Shown here: positions 50,691 to 58,913 of the stretch, in pieces
Layout of the letters: every line of letters starts with the position of its first letter
Numbering within the stretch: position 1 is the stretch's first letter
Assembly: GCA_964531025.1 (NCBI GenBank)
Contig: CAZHDY010000002.1
Coordinates: forward strand, 62,001 to 126,000
Source of the DNA: CALMEC01 sp964531025
Lineage (GTDB): Bacteria; Actinomycetota; Thermoleophilia; Miltoncostaeales; Miltoncostaeaceae
Direction: 5' to 3'
DNA length: 64,000 bases
Made by a program: the position numbers and the translations under genes
The notes under the pieces: model-generated
Databases searched by the model: none
What the model was told of the DNA's origin: nothing
The model's input: only the letters and a program-made list of their open reading frames with translations

Positions 50691-51914
50691 CTAGCCGGTC
50701 TGCGCGCCGATCTGCTGGATGACCGAGAACATCGGCAGGTACATGGCGATGACGACGAGACCGACGATCACACCGATCACGATCATCATGATCGGCTCGA
50801 GGATCGAGGTCAGCGCCTTCAACTTCGCGGCGACCTCGTCGTCGTAGAAGTCGGCGATCTTGTGGAGCATGGCGTCGAGGGCGCCGGTCTCCTCACCCAC
50901 GGCGGTCATCTGCGTGACCATCATGGGGAACACGCCGAGGCTCTGGAGCGGCCCGGCAAGTGACTCACCCTCCTTCACCCGCTCGATGACACCGGCCATC
51001 GGGTCGGAGATGACGCGGTTGCCCGCGGTGCGCGACGTGATGTCGAGCGCCTGGAGGATCGGAACGCCGGAGGCGGTCAGGGTGCCGAGGGTGCGGGTGA
51101 ACCGGGCGACGGCCACCTTGCGGACGATGTCACCGATCTGCATCGGGAACCGCAGCTTGAAGATGTCCCATTGTTTGCCGCCGACGGTGCTGTTCTTCCA
51201 CTTCCGGAACAGGAAGACGGCACCGGCGGCGCCCAGCAGGAAGAGGTACCAGTAACTGCGGCCGGCCTCCGAGAGGTTCACCATGAACTGGGTCAGTGCC
51301 GGCAGCTTGCCGCCGAGGTCGTCGAACATCTTCTGGAAAACCGGGATGATGAAGAGGATCATCGCGACCAGGATGAGGAGCGCGAAGATACCGATCATCA
51401 CCGGGTAGACCATGGCGGACTTCACGGTCCGCTTCAGGTTGTCGTCCTTCTCGAGCTGGATGGCGACCCGGTCGAGGACCTCCTCCAGGTTTCCGCCGAC
51501 CTCACCCGCGCGTACCATCGACACGAAGAGGTCGTTGAAGACGTTCGGATGCTTGGCCATCGCCACCGACAGCGCGGTACCGACCTCGACGTCACTGCGA
51601 ACCGACGCGATGGTCTCCTTGAGCTTCTTGTTGACCGTCTGATCCTCGAGGATGTAGAGCGCGCGCAGCAGCGACAGACCGCTGCCGATCATGGTGGCCA
51701 GCTGACGCGCCATGACCGTGACCTCGTTCGCCTTGACGCGCGTGAAGCGGTCGAAGCTGATCTCGATGCCCTTGCCGGCCTTCTCGTCGATGTCGACGAC
51801 GGCGAGCCCGCGGATACGGAGTGCCGCGGCGGCAGCGGTCTTGTTCTCGCCCTCGATCTCACCGGTGCTCTGGTTGCCGGCACGGTCACGGGCGGTGTAG
51901 ACGAACGTGCTCAT
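50691..51914 (-). CDS. pilC: Type IV pilus inner-membrane platform protein PilC
   Basis: 407 residues. Two T2SSF domains (about 70-190 and 275-395) and three TM segments (near 170-195, 220-240 and 375-400). Typical start TFVYTARDRAGNQSTGEIEGEN, then MARQLATMIGSGLSLLRAL and the second copy RFTRTLGTLTASGVPILQALD. It connects the PilB/PilT motors to the fibre base. The ATG directly abuts the pilT stop codon. Confidence 0.94.
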   Translation of the reverse strand: MSTFVYTARDRAGNQSTGEIEGENKTAAAAALRIRGLAVVDIDEKAGKGIEISFDRFTRVKANEVTVMARQLATMIGSGLSLLRALYILEDQTVNKKLKETIASVRSDVEVGTALSVAMAKHPNVFNDLFVSMVRAGEVGGNLEEVLDRVAIQLEKDDNLKRTVKSAMVYPVMIGIFALLILVAMILFIIPVFQKMFDDLGGKLPALTQFMVNLSEAGRSYWYLFLLGAAGAVFLFRKWKNSTVGGKQWDIFKLRFPMQIGDIVRKVAVARFTRTLGTLTASGVPILQALDITSRTAGNRVISDPMAGVIERVKEGESLAGPLQSLGVFPMMVTQMTAVGEETGALDAMLHKIADFYDDEVAAKLKALTSILEPIMMIVIGVIVGLVVIAMYLPMFSVIQQIGAQTG

Positions 51915-53057
51915 CTATCGGGTCCTCATCATGGGTCGGCCGGCCGGAGTGCCGGGACGGGGTTGCTGCCCGGGCTGCCCCGCCGCGGATCCCGCGCCAC
52001 CCATCGATCCGATGATGCGGCGGAGCTCCTCCGCGTTGTGACAGCGCTCGAGCGCGATCTCAAGCTTGACGACGCCGGTCCGCACGAGTTCGGCCAGGGC
52101 GTAGTCCATGGTCTGCATACCGTGGGCCGAACCGGTCTGCATGACCGAGTAGATCTGGTGGGTCTTGCCCTCACGGATCAGGTTGCGGACGGCGGGCGTG
52201 GGGTTCAGCACCTCACACACGACGGTGCGTCCGCCCTTGTTCGTCGGGATCAGCTGCTGACAGCAGACGCCCTGCAACGAGTTGGCCAGCATCACACGGA
52301 CCTGGGCCTGCTGCTCGGGCGGGAAGACGTCGATCACACGGTCGACGGTCTGCGGTGCGTCCGAGGTGTGGAGCGTTCCGAAGACGAGGTGACCGGTCTC
52401 AGCGGCGGTCATGGCGATCTGGATGGTCTCCAGGTCACGCATTTCACCGACGAGGATGACGTCGGGGTCCTGACGCAGAACGGAGCGCAGGGCGTTGAGG
52501 AACGAGTGCGTGTCGGCGCCAACCTCGCGCTGGTTGATCATGGAGCGCTTGTGCTGGTGGAGGAACTCGATGGGATCCTCGACCGTCATGATGTGGTCGG
52601 AGCGCTTCTCGTTGATCTCGTTGATGAGCGACGCGAGCGTGGTCGACTTACCGGAGCCGGTCGGGCCGGTGACGAGGATGAGCCCTCGGGGCTTGCCGAC
52701 CCAGTCGTTGAGCGACTCGGGGAGGTTGAGCTCCTTGAGCTGCTTGATCTTCGTCGGGATGAGACGCAGCGCGGCGCCCAGCGAGGCGCGCTGGTAGTAC
52801 GCGTTCACACGGAAACGGGCGCGGTTCGGGACGGCGTACGAGAAGTCGATCTCGAGGTTGGTCTCGAGCTTCTGCCGCTGCGCCTGGTTCAGGATCCCGT
52901 AGACCAGCTCACGCGTGTCATTGGGACGAAGCGGCGGCAGGTCCATTCGCATGAGCGAACCGTTCACGCGGATGATCGGCGGCGAGCCGACCGTGATGTG
53001 GAGGTCGCTGGCGCCTGTCTCGAGCGTCGTGTTGATGATGTCAGCGAAGTCAGCCAA
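51915..53057 (-). CDS. pilT: Pilus retraction ATPase PilT
   Basis: 380 residues. N-terminal PAS-like domain with ASDLHITVGSPPIIRVNGSL, Walker A GPTGSGKST (about 130-138), Asp box MTVEDPIEFLH, Walker B DVILVGEMRDLETI, His box GHLVFGTLHTSDA, and the PilT AIRNLIRE-like motif as AVRNLIREGK. The start codon is TTG at 53057, with an upstream AGGAAAG. It ends in a Gly/Pro/Arg-rich tail. First gene of pilT-pilC. Its presence implies retractile pili (twitching or DNA uptake). Confidence 0.95.
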   Translation of the reverse strand: MADFADIINTTLETGASDLHITVGSPPIIRVNGSLMRMDLPPLRPNDTRELVYGILNQAQRQKLETNLEIDFSYAVPNRARFRVNAYYQRASLGAALRLIPTKIKQLKELNLPESLNDWVGKPRGLILVTGPTGSGKSTTLASLINEINEKRSDHIMTVEDPIEFLHQHKRSMINQREVGADTHSFLNALRSVLRQDPDVILVGEMRDLETIQIAMTAAETGHLVFGTLHTSDAPQTVDRVIDVFPPEQQAQVRVMLANSLQGVCCQQLIPTNKGGRTVVCEVLNPTPAVRNLIREGKTHQIYSVMQTGSAHGMQTMDYALAELVRTGVVKLEIALERCHNAEELRRIIGSMGGAGSAAGQPGQQPRPGTPAGRPMMRTR

Positions 53058-53090
53058 TGCCCTGCTTTCCTTCCGGGAGCCGTGATTGAG

Positions 53091-53118
53091 ACGTCGGCAC
53101 TTCGGGCGTCGTCCTTAA
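53091..53118 (-). promoter_or_regulatory. Sigma-28/WhiG-type promoter motif of pilT-pilC
   Basis: Minus strand TTAA(G), 16 nt, GCCGACGT. The octamer is 34 nt upstream of the TTG start. It is the weakest match of the set. Confidence 0.5.
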
Positions 53119-53310
53119 CGGGTTCGGCGTCGTGCGCCGGAACTTGAATGGTCGCCGGGCCGCCGCGACCCATGCCGCAATCCGAGCACGCGCACCGTGA
53201 CGGTCACGGGCCGGGGCCTGGTCGGTGGCCCGCCGGCCCTGGCGCGCGGCGCGCTCTGCCTCGGTTTCCCGACGGGGTCTGTCTCGCCACACCATGGAAC
53301 GGCTCGCGGC

Positions 53311-55602
53311 CTATGCCACGGTGCGGGCGAGTTCCTCGAGGGTCGTCCGACCCGAGAGGACCTTGATGAGCCCGTCCTCGCGCAGCGTCCGCATACCCTC
53401 CTTGCGGGCCTCGGCGGCGATGACGGCACCGGACGCCTCCTCGAGGGCCAGAGCCCGCGTGGCGTCGCTCATGGTGAGGAACTCGTAGAGACCGAGACGG
53501 CCCTTGTAGCCGGACCCGCCGCAGCGGCTGCAGTCGGAATCGGTATTGGCCTCGTAGATGGGTGCGGGGTCCGGCAGTCCGCGGGGCAGCTTGTCGGTGT
53601 CGCCGATCTCCTTGAGCTCCCGGTGCGATACCGTCGTCTTGACACGACAGTCCGGGCACAGGCGACGTGCGAGCCGCTGCGCGAGGATGCCGACGATGGC
53701 GCTGGCCGACAGGAAGGGCTCGACACCCATCTCGGTCAGTCGTGGCAGCGCGCCGGCGGCGTCGTTGGTGTGGAGGGTGCAGAGCACGAGGTGGCCGGTG
53801 AGCGCGGCCTCGACCGCGATCTGGGCGGTCTCACGGTCGCGCACCTCACCGATCATCACGATGTCCGGGTCGCACCGCAGGATGGAACGCAGGCCGGCGG
53901 CGAACGTCAGACCGGCCTTCGTGTTGACCTGCACCTGGTTGATTCCCTGCAGCCGGTACTCGACCGGATCCTCGACGGTGATGATGTTCTTACCGGGCTC
54001 GTTGAGCTGGTTCAGCGTGCCGTAGAGACTGGTCGACTTACCCGAACCGGTCGGGCCGGTGATGATGACGCAGCCGTAGGGCTTGCGGTACGCCTTCTCG
54101 TACGAGGCCAGGACATCCGGCTCGAAGCCGACGTCGCCCAGCTCGAGCATGACGTTGCTCTTGTCCAGGATGCGGATGACGATTTTCTCGCCGTAGACGG
54201 TCGGAAGCGTCGCGATACGCAGATCGAGCTGCTTGCCGCCGACGGTGATGCCCACGCGGCCGTCCTGCGGAACGCGGCGCTCCGCGATGTCCAGGTCGGC
54301 CATGATCTTGATCCGGCTGGCGACACCGCCGGCCATGCCCTTCGGGACCTGGGTGACCTCACGCAGCACGCCGTCCACGCGGAACCGGATGGCCATGCTC
54401 TCGGCCTGCGGCTCGATGTGGATGTCGGAGGTCCCGTGGTCGACGGCCTGACTGATGATCCAGTTGACGAGCTTGACGACCGGTGCGTTGTCGATCTCGC
54501 TGTCGAGATCCTCCATGGAGCCGTTGTCAACGACCTCGTCCTCGACGATGCCGACGATGTCATCGATGCGTGCCGTGCTCGCGAGGAGCTTCTGCACATC
54601 CTCCTTGGAGGCGCGCGCCGGACGGATGGAGTAGCCGGTGAGGATCTGGAGATCGTCGAGCGCCTGCAGGTTCGTGGGGTCGACCATCGCGACGACCAGC
54701 TGACCGTCGGCGTCGACCCGGACGGGGATCGCGTTGTAGCGGCGGGCGGTCTTGTCGTCGATGAGCGTGGCGACGCTGGGGTCGACACCGTCCTGGATCT
54801 TGAAGAAGCCCATACCCATCTGCATGGCGAGCGCCTGCTCGAGCTGCTCCTGTGTGACCTTGCCCTCACTGATGAGGATCTCGCCCAGCTTGCGGCGGTC
54901 GGTGCTCTGGCGCACCATCGCGGCGTCCACGTCCTGCTGCGTGATGTAGCCCAGTTTCACGAGCGCGTCACCGAGCGGGGCGCCACGCACCGGACCCGGT
55001 GAGGGGGTCGGCGGTGCGGGGGTCGCGGGAGCGGCGGGTGGGGCCGCCACCGGCGGGGCGGGTGGCGCGGCGACGGGCGGCGGGGCCGGTGCGGGTGCCG
55101 CGACCGGCGGTGCAGGTTGCGGGGGCGCCGGAACCGCGGGTTGCGGGAGCGCCGGTGCGACCTGCTGCGCGATGGGCTGAGGAGTGGGAGCTGCCGGGTA
55201 CGGCGCCTGAGGCGCCTGTGGGGCCGCCTGTGACGCCGGGACGGGGGCCGCCGCGACAGCCGGAGCCGGTGCAACGGGAGCCGGTGCGGGCTGCGGTGCT
55301 GGAGCTGGGGGCGCCGCGACGACCGGAGGCTGCGGGGGCGTGTATCCCTCGGGGGCCTGCACCTGCTGCGGTTGAGCTTCAGGAGCCGGTGCGACGGGCG
55401 GTGCGGGTGCCGTGGCGACGGGGGCGGTCGCCTCGTCGGTCGCCCAGTCGGGTGCCTGGAGCGCTCCGCCGCCCTGGGGGCCGTATTGAGCGGCGTAGGG
55501 CGCGAAGCCCTGCTGCTCGCCCTCGGCCACGGCCGGCGCGGGTTGTGCCCCGGGAACCCCGGTTGCGGGGGCCGAGGGAGCGGGTGGCGGCGTGTTGCTC
55601 AT
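53311..55602 (-). CDS. pilB: Pilus extension ATPase PilB with long Pro/Ala-rich N-terminal extension
   Basis: 763 residues against about 560-570 for ordinary PilB. Residues 1-205 are an almost pure Pro/Ala/Val/Gln low-complexity segment. The GspE/MshE N domain follows (about 206-340: LGDALVKLGYITQQDVDAAM, KLGEILISEGKVTQEQLEQAL). The motor has Walker A GPTGSGKSTSLYGTL, TVEDPVEYRLQGINQVQ, Walker B DIVMIGEVRDRETA, HLVLCTLHTND, and the zinc tetracysteine CPDC...CSRCGGSGYKGR. The promoter motif lies so close to the ATG that the mRNA should be leaderless or nearly so. Confidence 0.94.
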   Translation of the reverse strand: MSNTPPPAPSAPATGVPGAQPAPAVAEGEQQGFAPYAAQYGPQGGGALQAPDWATDEATAPVATAPAPPVAPAPEAQPQQVQAPEGYTPPQPPVVAAPPAPAPQPAPAPVAPAPAVAAAPVPASQAAPQAPQAPYPAAPTPQPIAQQVAPALPQPAVPAPPQPAPPVAAPAPAPPPVAAPPAPPVAAPPAAPATPAPPTPSPGPVRGAPLGDALVKLGYITQQDVDAAMVRQSTDRRKLGEILISEGKVTQEQLEQALAMQMGMGFFKIQDGVDPSVATLIDDKTARRYNAIPVRVDADGQLVVAMVDPTNLQALDDLQILTGYSIRPARASKEDVQKLLASTARIDDIVGIVEDEVVDNGSMEDLDSEIDNAPVVKLVNWIISQAVDHGTSDIHIEPQAESMAIRFRVDGVLREVTQVPKGMAGGVASRIKIMADLDIAERRVPQDGRVGITVGGKQLDLRIATLPTVYGEKIVIRILDKSNVMLELGDVGFEPDVLASYEKAYRKPYGCVIITGPTGSGKSTSLYGTLNQLNEPGKNIITVEDPVEYRLQGINQVQVNTKAGLTFAAGLRSILRCDPDIVMIGEVRDRETAQIAVEAALTGHLVLCTLHTNDAAGALPRLTEMGVEPFLSASAIVGILAQRLARRLCPDCRVKTTVSHRELKEIGDTDKLPRGLPDPAPIYEANTDSDCSRCGGSGYKGRLGLYEFLTMSDATRALALEEASGAVIAAEARKEGMRTLREDGLIKVLSGRTTLEELARTVA

Positions 55603-55611
55603 CGTTCAGAT

Positions 55612-55639
55612 GAATCGGCGCCACGAGGGAGAACCTTTA
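55612..55639 (-). promoter_or_regulatory. Sigma-28/WhiG-type promoter motif of pilB
   Basis: Minus strand TAAA(G), 16 nt, GCCGATTC. Only 9 nt separate the octamer from the ATG at 55602, so transcription would begin within about 3 nt of the start codon. Confidence 0.65.
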
Positions 55640-55736
55640 CGATCCTACCGTCGCGATGTGCGGGACGACCCCTCCCCACAGATTGCACCGCTCGGTCCCG
55701 CCGATCGTGAAATTGCGTGCATCCGACGACATCCGC

Positions 55737-55764
55737 TCAAGTGATGGGGACTGTCGCCCGATGA
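55737..55764 (+). promoter_or_regulatory. Sigma-28/WhiG-type promoter motif of the 664-aa membrane protein gene
   Basis: Plus strand TCAA(G), 16 nt, CCCGATGA, 39 nt before the ATG. It faces away from the pilB motif, so the two genes form a divergent pair with 201 bp between start codons. Confidence 0.5.
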
Positions 55765-55803
55765 TGTTGGGGACCAGGTTTACGTGGCAGGAGACCACTT
55801 CCC

Positions 55804-57798
55804 ATGCAGCAGTTCATTGACCTCCCCCTCTCTCTCAAGGCCGCCGTCGGCGGTGCGATCATCCTGATCCTTCTCCTCGTGCTGAAGCGCCAGCGCCAGG
55901 CGGAGGGTGGATCCGCGCCCGCCCGCGAGAAGAAGGCCAAGGCTCCCAAGGCCGAGAAGGCCCCCAAGACCCCGAAGGCCAAGAAGGCGAAGGCGGACAA
56001 GCCCGCCCGGACCAAGCGCTCGAAGGTGACGGCCGCGAAGGACAAGGCCCCCAAGGAGAAGCGCGAGCGCCGTCTCGGCGGCCGGCGTAAGACCGACGTC
56101 GCCGAGCCCGAGTCCGTGCCGGCCCCGGTGGCTCAGCCCACCGCGCCCGCGCCCGTCGCCACTCCCGCTCCCCTGGCCCCTCAGCCGGGCTGGCCGACGC
56201 CCGGCGAGATGGCGATCGACCCGGCACCCATTGCCGACGCCCCGCCCGCGATGCACGCAACGCCCGAGGCCATGGCCGCGCCGGACCCCGCCGTGGTTCC
56301 GGTCACGGAGGCCCAGCCGACGGACCCCGCATGGACCGACACCACGGCCGGCACCTACGATGCCCCGGCGGACGGGACGTGGACCGATCCCGCTCAGACC
56401 GCCTACGAGCCCGGATCGTACGATGCGACCCTCGACCCCGCATGGGCCGAGGCCGCTCAGACCGGCGGCGACGCGCCCGTCGATCCGACCTGGGTGGATC
56501 CCGCTCAGGGCGCCTACGACGCGACGGCCGACCAGACGTGGGCCGACCCGGGCCAGGCTTACGAGGCTCCCGTGAACGACGCTACGTGGACCGGATCCGG
56601 TGAGCAGGCCTACGACGCCGACGCCACGTGGGTCGAGCCCACCGGCGCGGTCGAGGACGGTGCATCCGCCGAGGCCGGATTCGACCCCGCCACAGGCTGG
56701 GCTGATGACACCACCTGGGCCCCGGTCGACGATCAGGACACCACGAGTTTCGGGGTGGTCTCGAACGGCGAATGGTCGGCACCGGAAGGTGAGTGGGAGT
56801 CCGCGGAGGAGTCTCTTCCCGAGACCCCGCAGGCGGAGACCGAATGGAGCAACGACTGGACGGCCTCCGATGCCGACGCCACGGAGTGGGGTCAGCCGGA
56901 GGGCGACGTCGCACCGGAGACGGTGGAGGCGGCCGCCGAGCCGATGGTCGACGCGGCGGCATCCGCCGACGACCTCGACTGGTCGGCGCTCGGCTCCATC
57001 GACGCCGACATCCCCGCAACGCCGTGGACCGAGGACCAGGTCGTCTCCGATCCCTCCGGTGAGGGCCTCTGGGAGCCCGTGGAGGGCTCCGCTCCCGACG
57101 AGGTCGCGATCAACGGCACCCCGTTCGCGGCGGATCCCATCGACTGGGACGCTGCCGACACCTCATGGGACGTCGAGCCGCAGCATGTGAACGGTTCCGC
57201 GGATCTCGATGCCGTCACCGGCGGGTTCGAAGACATGCCCGTCAACGGCGACGCATCGTCCGTCGAATCGCTCGACATCGAGTCGGCCATCCGCTCACTT
57301 GAGGGCGACGAGGCATCGGTGGTCATCGACCTCGCCAAGGTGCTGGACAACGGCAGGTCCGTCGAGCTGGTGATCGAGCCGACCAACAATGGCAAGGACA
57401 TCCGGCTGCGTGTCGTGCGACGTGACGGTGCCTCGCCCACCGGCGATGTCACAGGTTCCACGGAGGTTCCGGCCGCCGATGCGGTGGTCGAGCCCGCCTC
57501 CGAGCCGGTCGTCGATCCTGTCGCCGACTTCTCCCCTGTCGAGGATCTCACCGACGCCAAGACATCCGACGTCGAGCCGGCCTCGCAGGTCAACGGCGTG
57601 AACGGCGACGTGGAAGGCGATCCGGCACCGGTGGTGTCCGAGCCCGTCCCGGCGGCCGTGGCCTCGCCTCCGGTAGCCGACGCCGGTGCGCCCGCCGACC
57701 CGCTCACCGGAAGCGGCGACCAGGACCCCGCACGGATCCTGGCCGACATCCGCTCCCGGCTGGCTGCCCTGGACGCGCAGCGCGGCAGCGACGCGTAG
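55804..57798 (+). CDS. Single-pass membrane protein with Lys-rich and acidic Asp/Trp-repeat regions, probable pilus-associated
   Basis: 664 residues, no recognised family. Residues 1-8 are short and polar, and 9-28 form one TM helix (LKAAVGGAIILILLLVL). Then comes a strongly basic Lys/Ala/Pro segment (about 38-97), then about 100-350 very acidic and rich in W-containing units (DPAWTD, GTWTDPAQ, DPAWAEAAQ, PTWVDPAQ, QTWADPGQ, ATWTG, ATWVEP). A short ordered-looking stretch near 480-540 (IESAIRSLEGDEASVVIDLAKVL...VELVIEPTNNGKDIRLRVVRRDG) follows, and a helical C-terminus (ILADIRSRLAALDAQ). It is divergent from pilB and shares its promoter type. Confidence 0.75.
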   Translation: MQQFIDLPLSLKAAVGGAIILILLLVLKRQRQAEGGSAPAREKKAKAPKAEKAPKTPKAKKAKADKPARTKRSKVTAAKDKAPKEKRERRLGGRRKTDVAEPESVPAPVAQPTAPAPVATPAPLAPQPGWPTPGEMAIDPAPIADAPPAMHATPEAMAAPDPAVVPVTEAQPTDPAWTDTTAGTYDAPADGTWTDPAQTAYEPGSYDATLDPAWAEAAQTGGDAPVDPTWVDPAQGAYDATADQTWADPGQAYEAPVNDATWTGSGEQAYDADATWVEPTGAVEDGASAEAGFDPATGWADDTTWAPVDDQDTTSFGVVSNGEWSAPEGEWESAEESLPETPQAETEWSNDWTASDADATEWGQPEGDVAPETVEAAAEPMVDAAASADDLDWSALGSIDADIPATPWTEDQVVSDPSGEGLWEPVEGSAPDEVAINGTPFAADPIDWDAADTSWDVEPQHVNGSADLDAVTGGFEDMPVNGDASSVESLDIESAIRSLEGDEASVVIDLAKVLDNGRSVELVIEPTNNGKDIRLRVVRRDGASPTGDVTGSTEVPAADAVVEPASEPVVDPVADFSPVEDLTDAKTSDVEPASQVNGVNGDVEGDPAPVVSEPVPAAVASPPVADAGAPADPLTGSGDQDPARILADIRSRLAALDAQRGSDA

Positions 57799-57820
57799 AC
57801 CGCGTTCCATCGATGTGCCC

Positions 57821-57853
57821 GTGGGGCCCGCTGTCTTCGGACGCGGGCCCCAC
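57821..57853 (+). terminator. Terminator of the 664-aa membrane protein gene
   Basis: 11-bp stem GTGGGGCCCGC with GCGGGCCCCAC and an 11-nt loop, followed by GTCATTTCTGG, 22 bp after the stop codon. The TCATTT tail recurs behind several pil terminators here. Confidence 0.8.
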
Positions 57854-57870
57854 GTCATTTCTGGGGACTC

Positions 57871-58000
57871 GGAAAGTTTTGTGTCAGACACCAGACTTTC
57901 CCTCCGAGAGCCCCGGCAACAAAAACTCCTGCTCTCCTGCACAATTCACTGTCGGCCGCAGGAAGCCCGGAAAGTTTTGTGTCAGACACCGGGCTTTCCT
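57871..58000 (+). repeat. Two-palindrome intergenic element, copy C
   Basis: GTGTCAGACACC at 57881-57892 and again at 57979-57990, starts exactly 98 nt apart. Each is nested in an outer stem GGAAAG...CTTTCC (57871-57901 and 57969-57999). CCTGCACA lies at 57936-57943. It has the same architecture as copies A, B, D and E but different palindrome bases. Confidence 0.65.
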
Positions 58001-58061
58001 CCGCCTGCCCGGGTACCCTCGCCGAGAGCACCCGGGATCAACCCTCTAGAGTTCACCGCCG

Positions 58062-58883
58062 ATGCCGCCACTGGACGCGAAGACACAGATCACCGGGATC
58101 CTCGGCCAGCCGGTCGACCACTCCCTCTCCCCCCGCATGCACAACGCCGCGTTCGCCGCGCTGGACCTCAACTGGTCCTACCTGGCCTTTCCGGTGCCCG
58201 TCGGCCGGGTGGCCGACGTCGTCACCGGCATGGCGCTCGTGGGCTGCCGCGGGCTCAACGTCACCATCCCGCACAAGCAGGAGGTCATCGACGCCTGCTC
58301 ATCCGTCTCGGACGCCGTGCGGGCCATCGGTGCCGCCAACACGCTCGTGCCGGATGGAGCGGGCGGTTTCGCCGCCCACAATACGGATGCCGAGGGCTTC
58401 ATCCGCGCCATCGACGAGGCCGCACCCGTGGACCTGGACGGCGAGTCGGTGCTCCTCCTGGGCGCGGGAGGCGCCGCACGGGCCGTGGTCCATGCCGCGC
58501 GGGAACGGGGTGCCCGCGTTGTGATCGCCAATCGGACACGATCACACGCCGAGGAACTGGGTGAGGCCATCGACTTCACGCCGGCCGCCCTGCGGGACGC
58601 GATCGGTGACTGCCGGCTCATCGTCAACTCGACGAGCCTCGGCATGGGGCGCTCCGACCTTCCGGACGAGCTTCCCCTCGACGGCATCGGCGCCGAGCAT
58701 GTGGTCAACGATCTGGTCTACCGGCCCGGTGGTACCCCATGGCTGGCGGCGGCGGCGGAACGCGGCGCGCGCACGGTCGACGGGCTCGGCATGCTTCTGC
58801 ACCAGGGAGCCGTCGCGTTCGAGATGTGGACGGGGGTACCGGCGCCGCTCGATGTCATGCGCGGCGCTCTGCTGTCCGCATAG
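58062..58883 (+). CDS. aroE: Shikimate dehydrogenase
   Basis: 273 residues. NADP-dependent reduction of 3-dehydroshikimate. Substrate domain: GILGQPVDHSLSPRMHNAAF (Ser pair and His), GLNVTIPHKQEV with the catalytic Lys, and NTDAEGF with the catalytic Asp. NADP domain: LLLGAGGAARAVV and IANRTRSHAEEL. It is separate from the aroC-aroK-aroB-aroQ run, which it complements. Confidence 0.95.
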   Translation: MPPLDAKTQITGILGQPVDHSLSPRMHNAAFAALDLNWSYLAFPVPVGRVADVVTGMALVGCRGLNVTIPHKQEVIDACSSVSDAVRAIGAANTLVPDGAGGFAAHNTDAEGFIRAIDEAAPVDLDGESVLLLGAGGAARAVVHAARERGARVVIANRTRSHAEELGEAIDFTPAALRDAIGDCRLIVNSTSLGMGRSDLPDELPLDGIGAEHVVNDLVYRPGGTPWLAAAAERGARTVDGLGMLLHQGAVAFEMWTGVPAPLDVMRGALLSA

Positions 58884-58913
58884 CGCGTCCCGGACGCCGG
58901 GGCCTCGGCGGGA

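Noticed and set aside
51171..53147. 658-codon plus-strand open frame over pilC and pilT
   Set aside because: Antisense shadow of two certain pilus genes.
53050..53295. Possible 81-codon minus-strand gene between pilB and pilT
   Set aside because: Arg/Pro-rich, no family. It overlaps the pilT start and the pilT promoter motif, and no convincing ribosome-binding site is seen.
53197..55002. 601-codon plus-strand open frame over pilB
   Set aside because: Antisense shadow; its composition mirrors the codon use of pilB.
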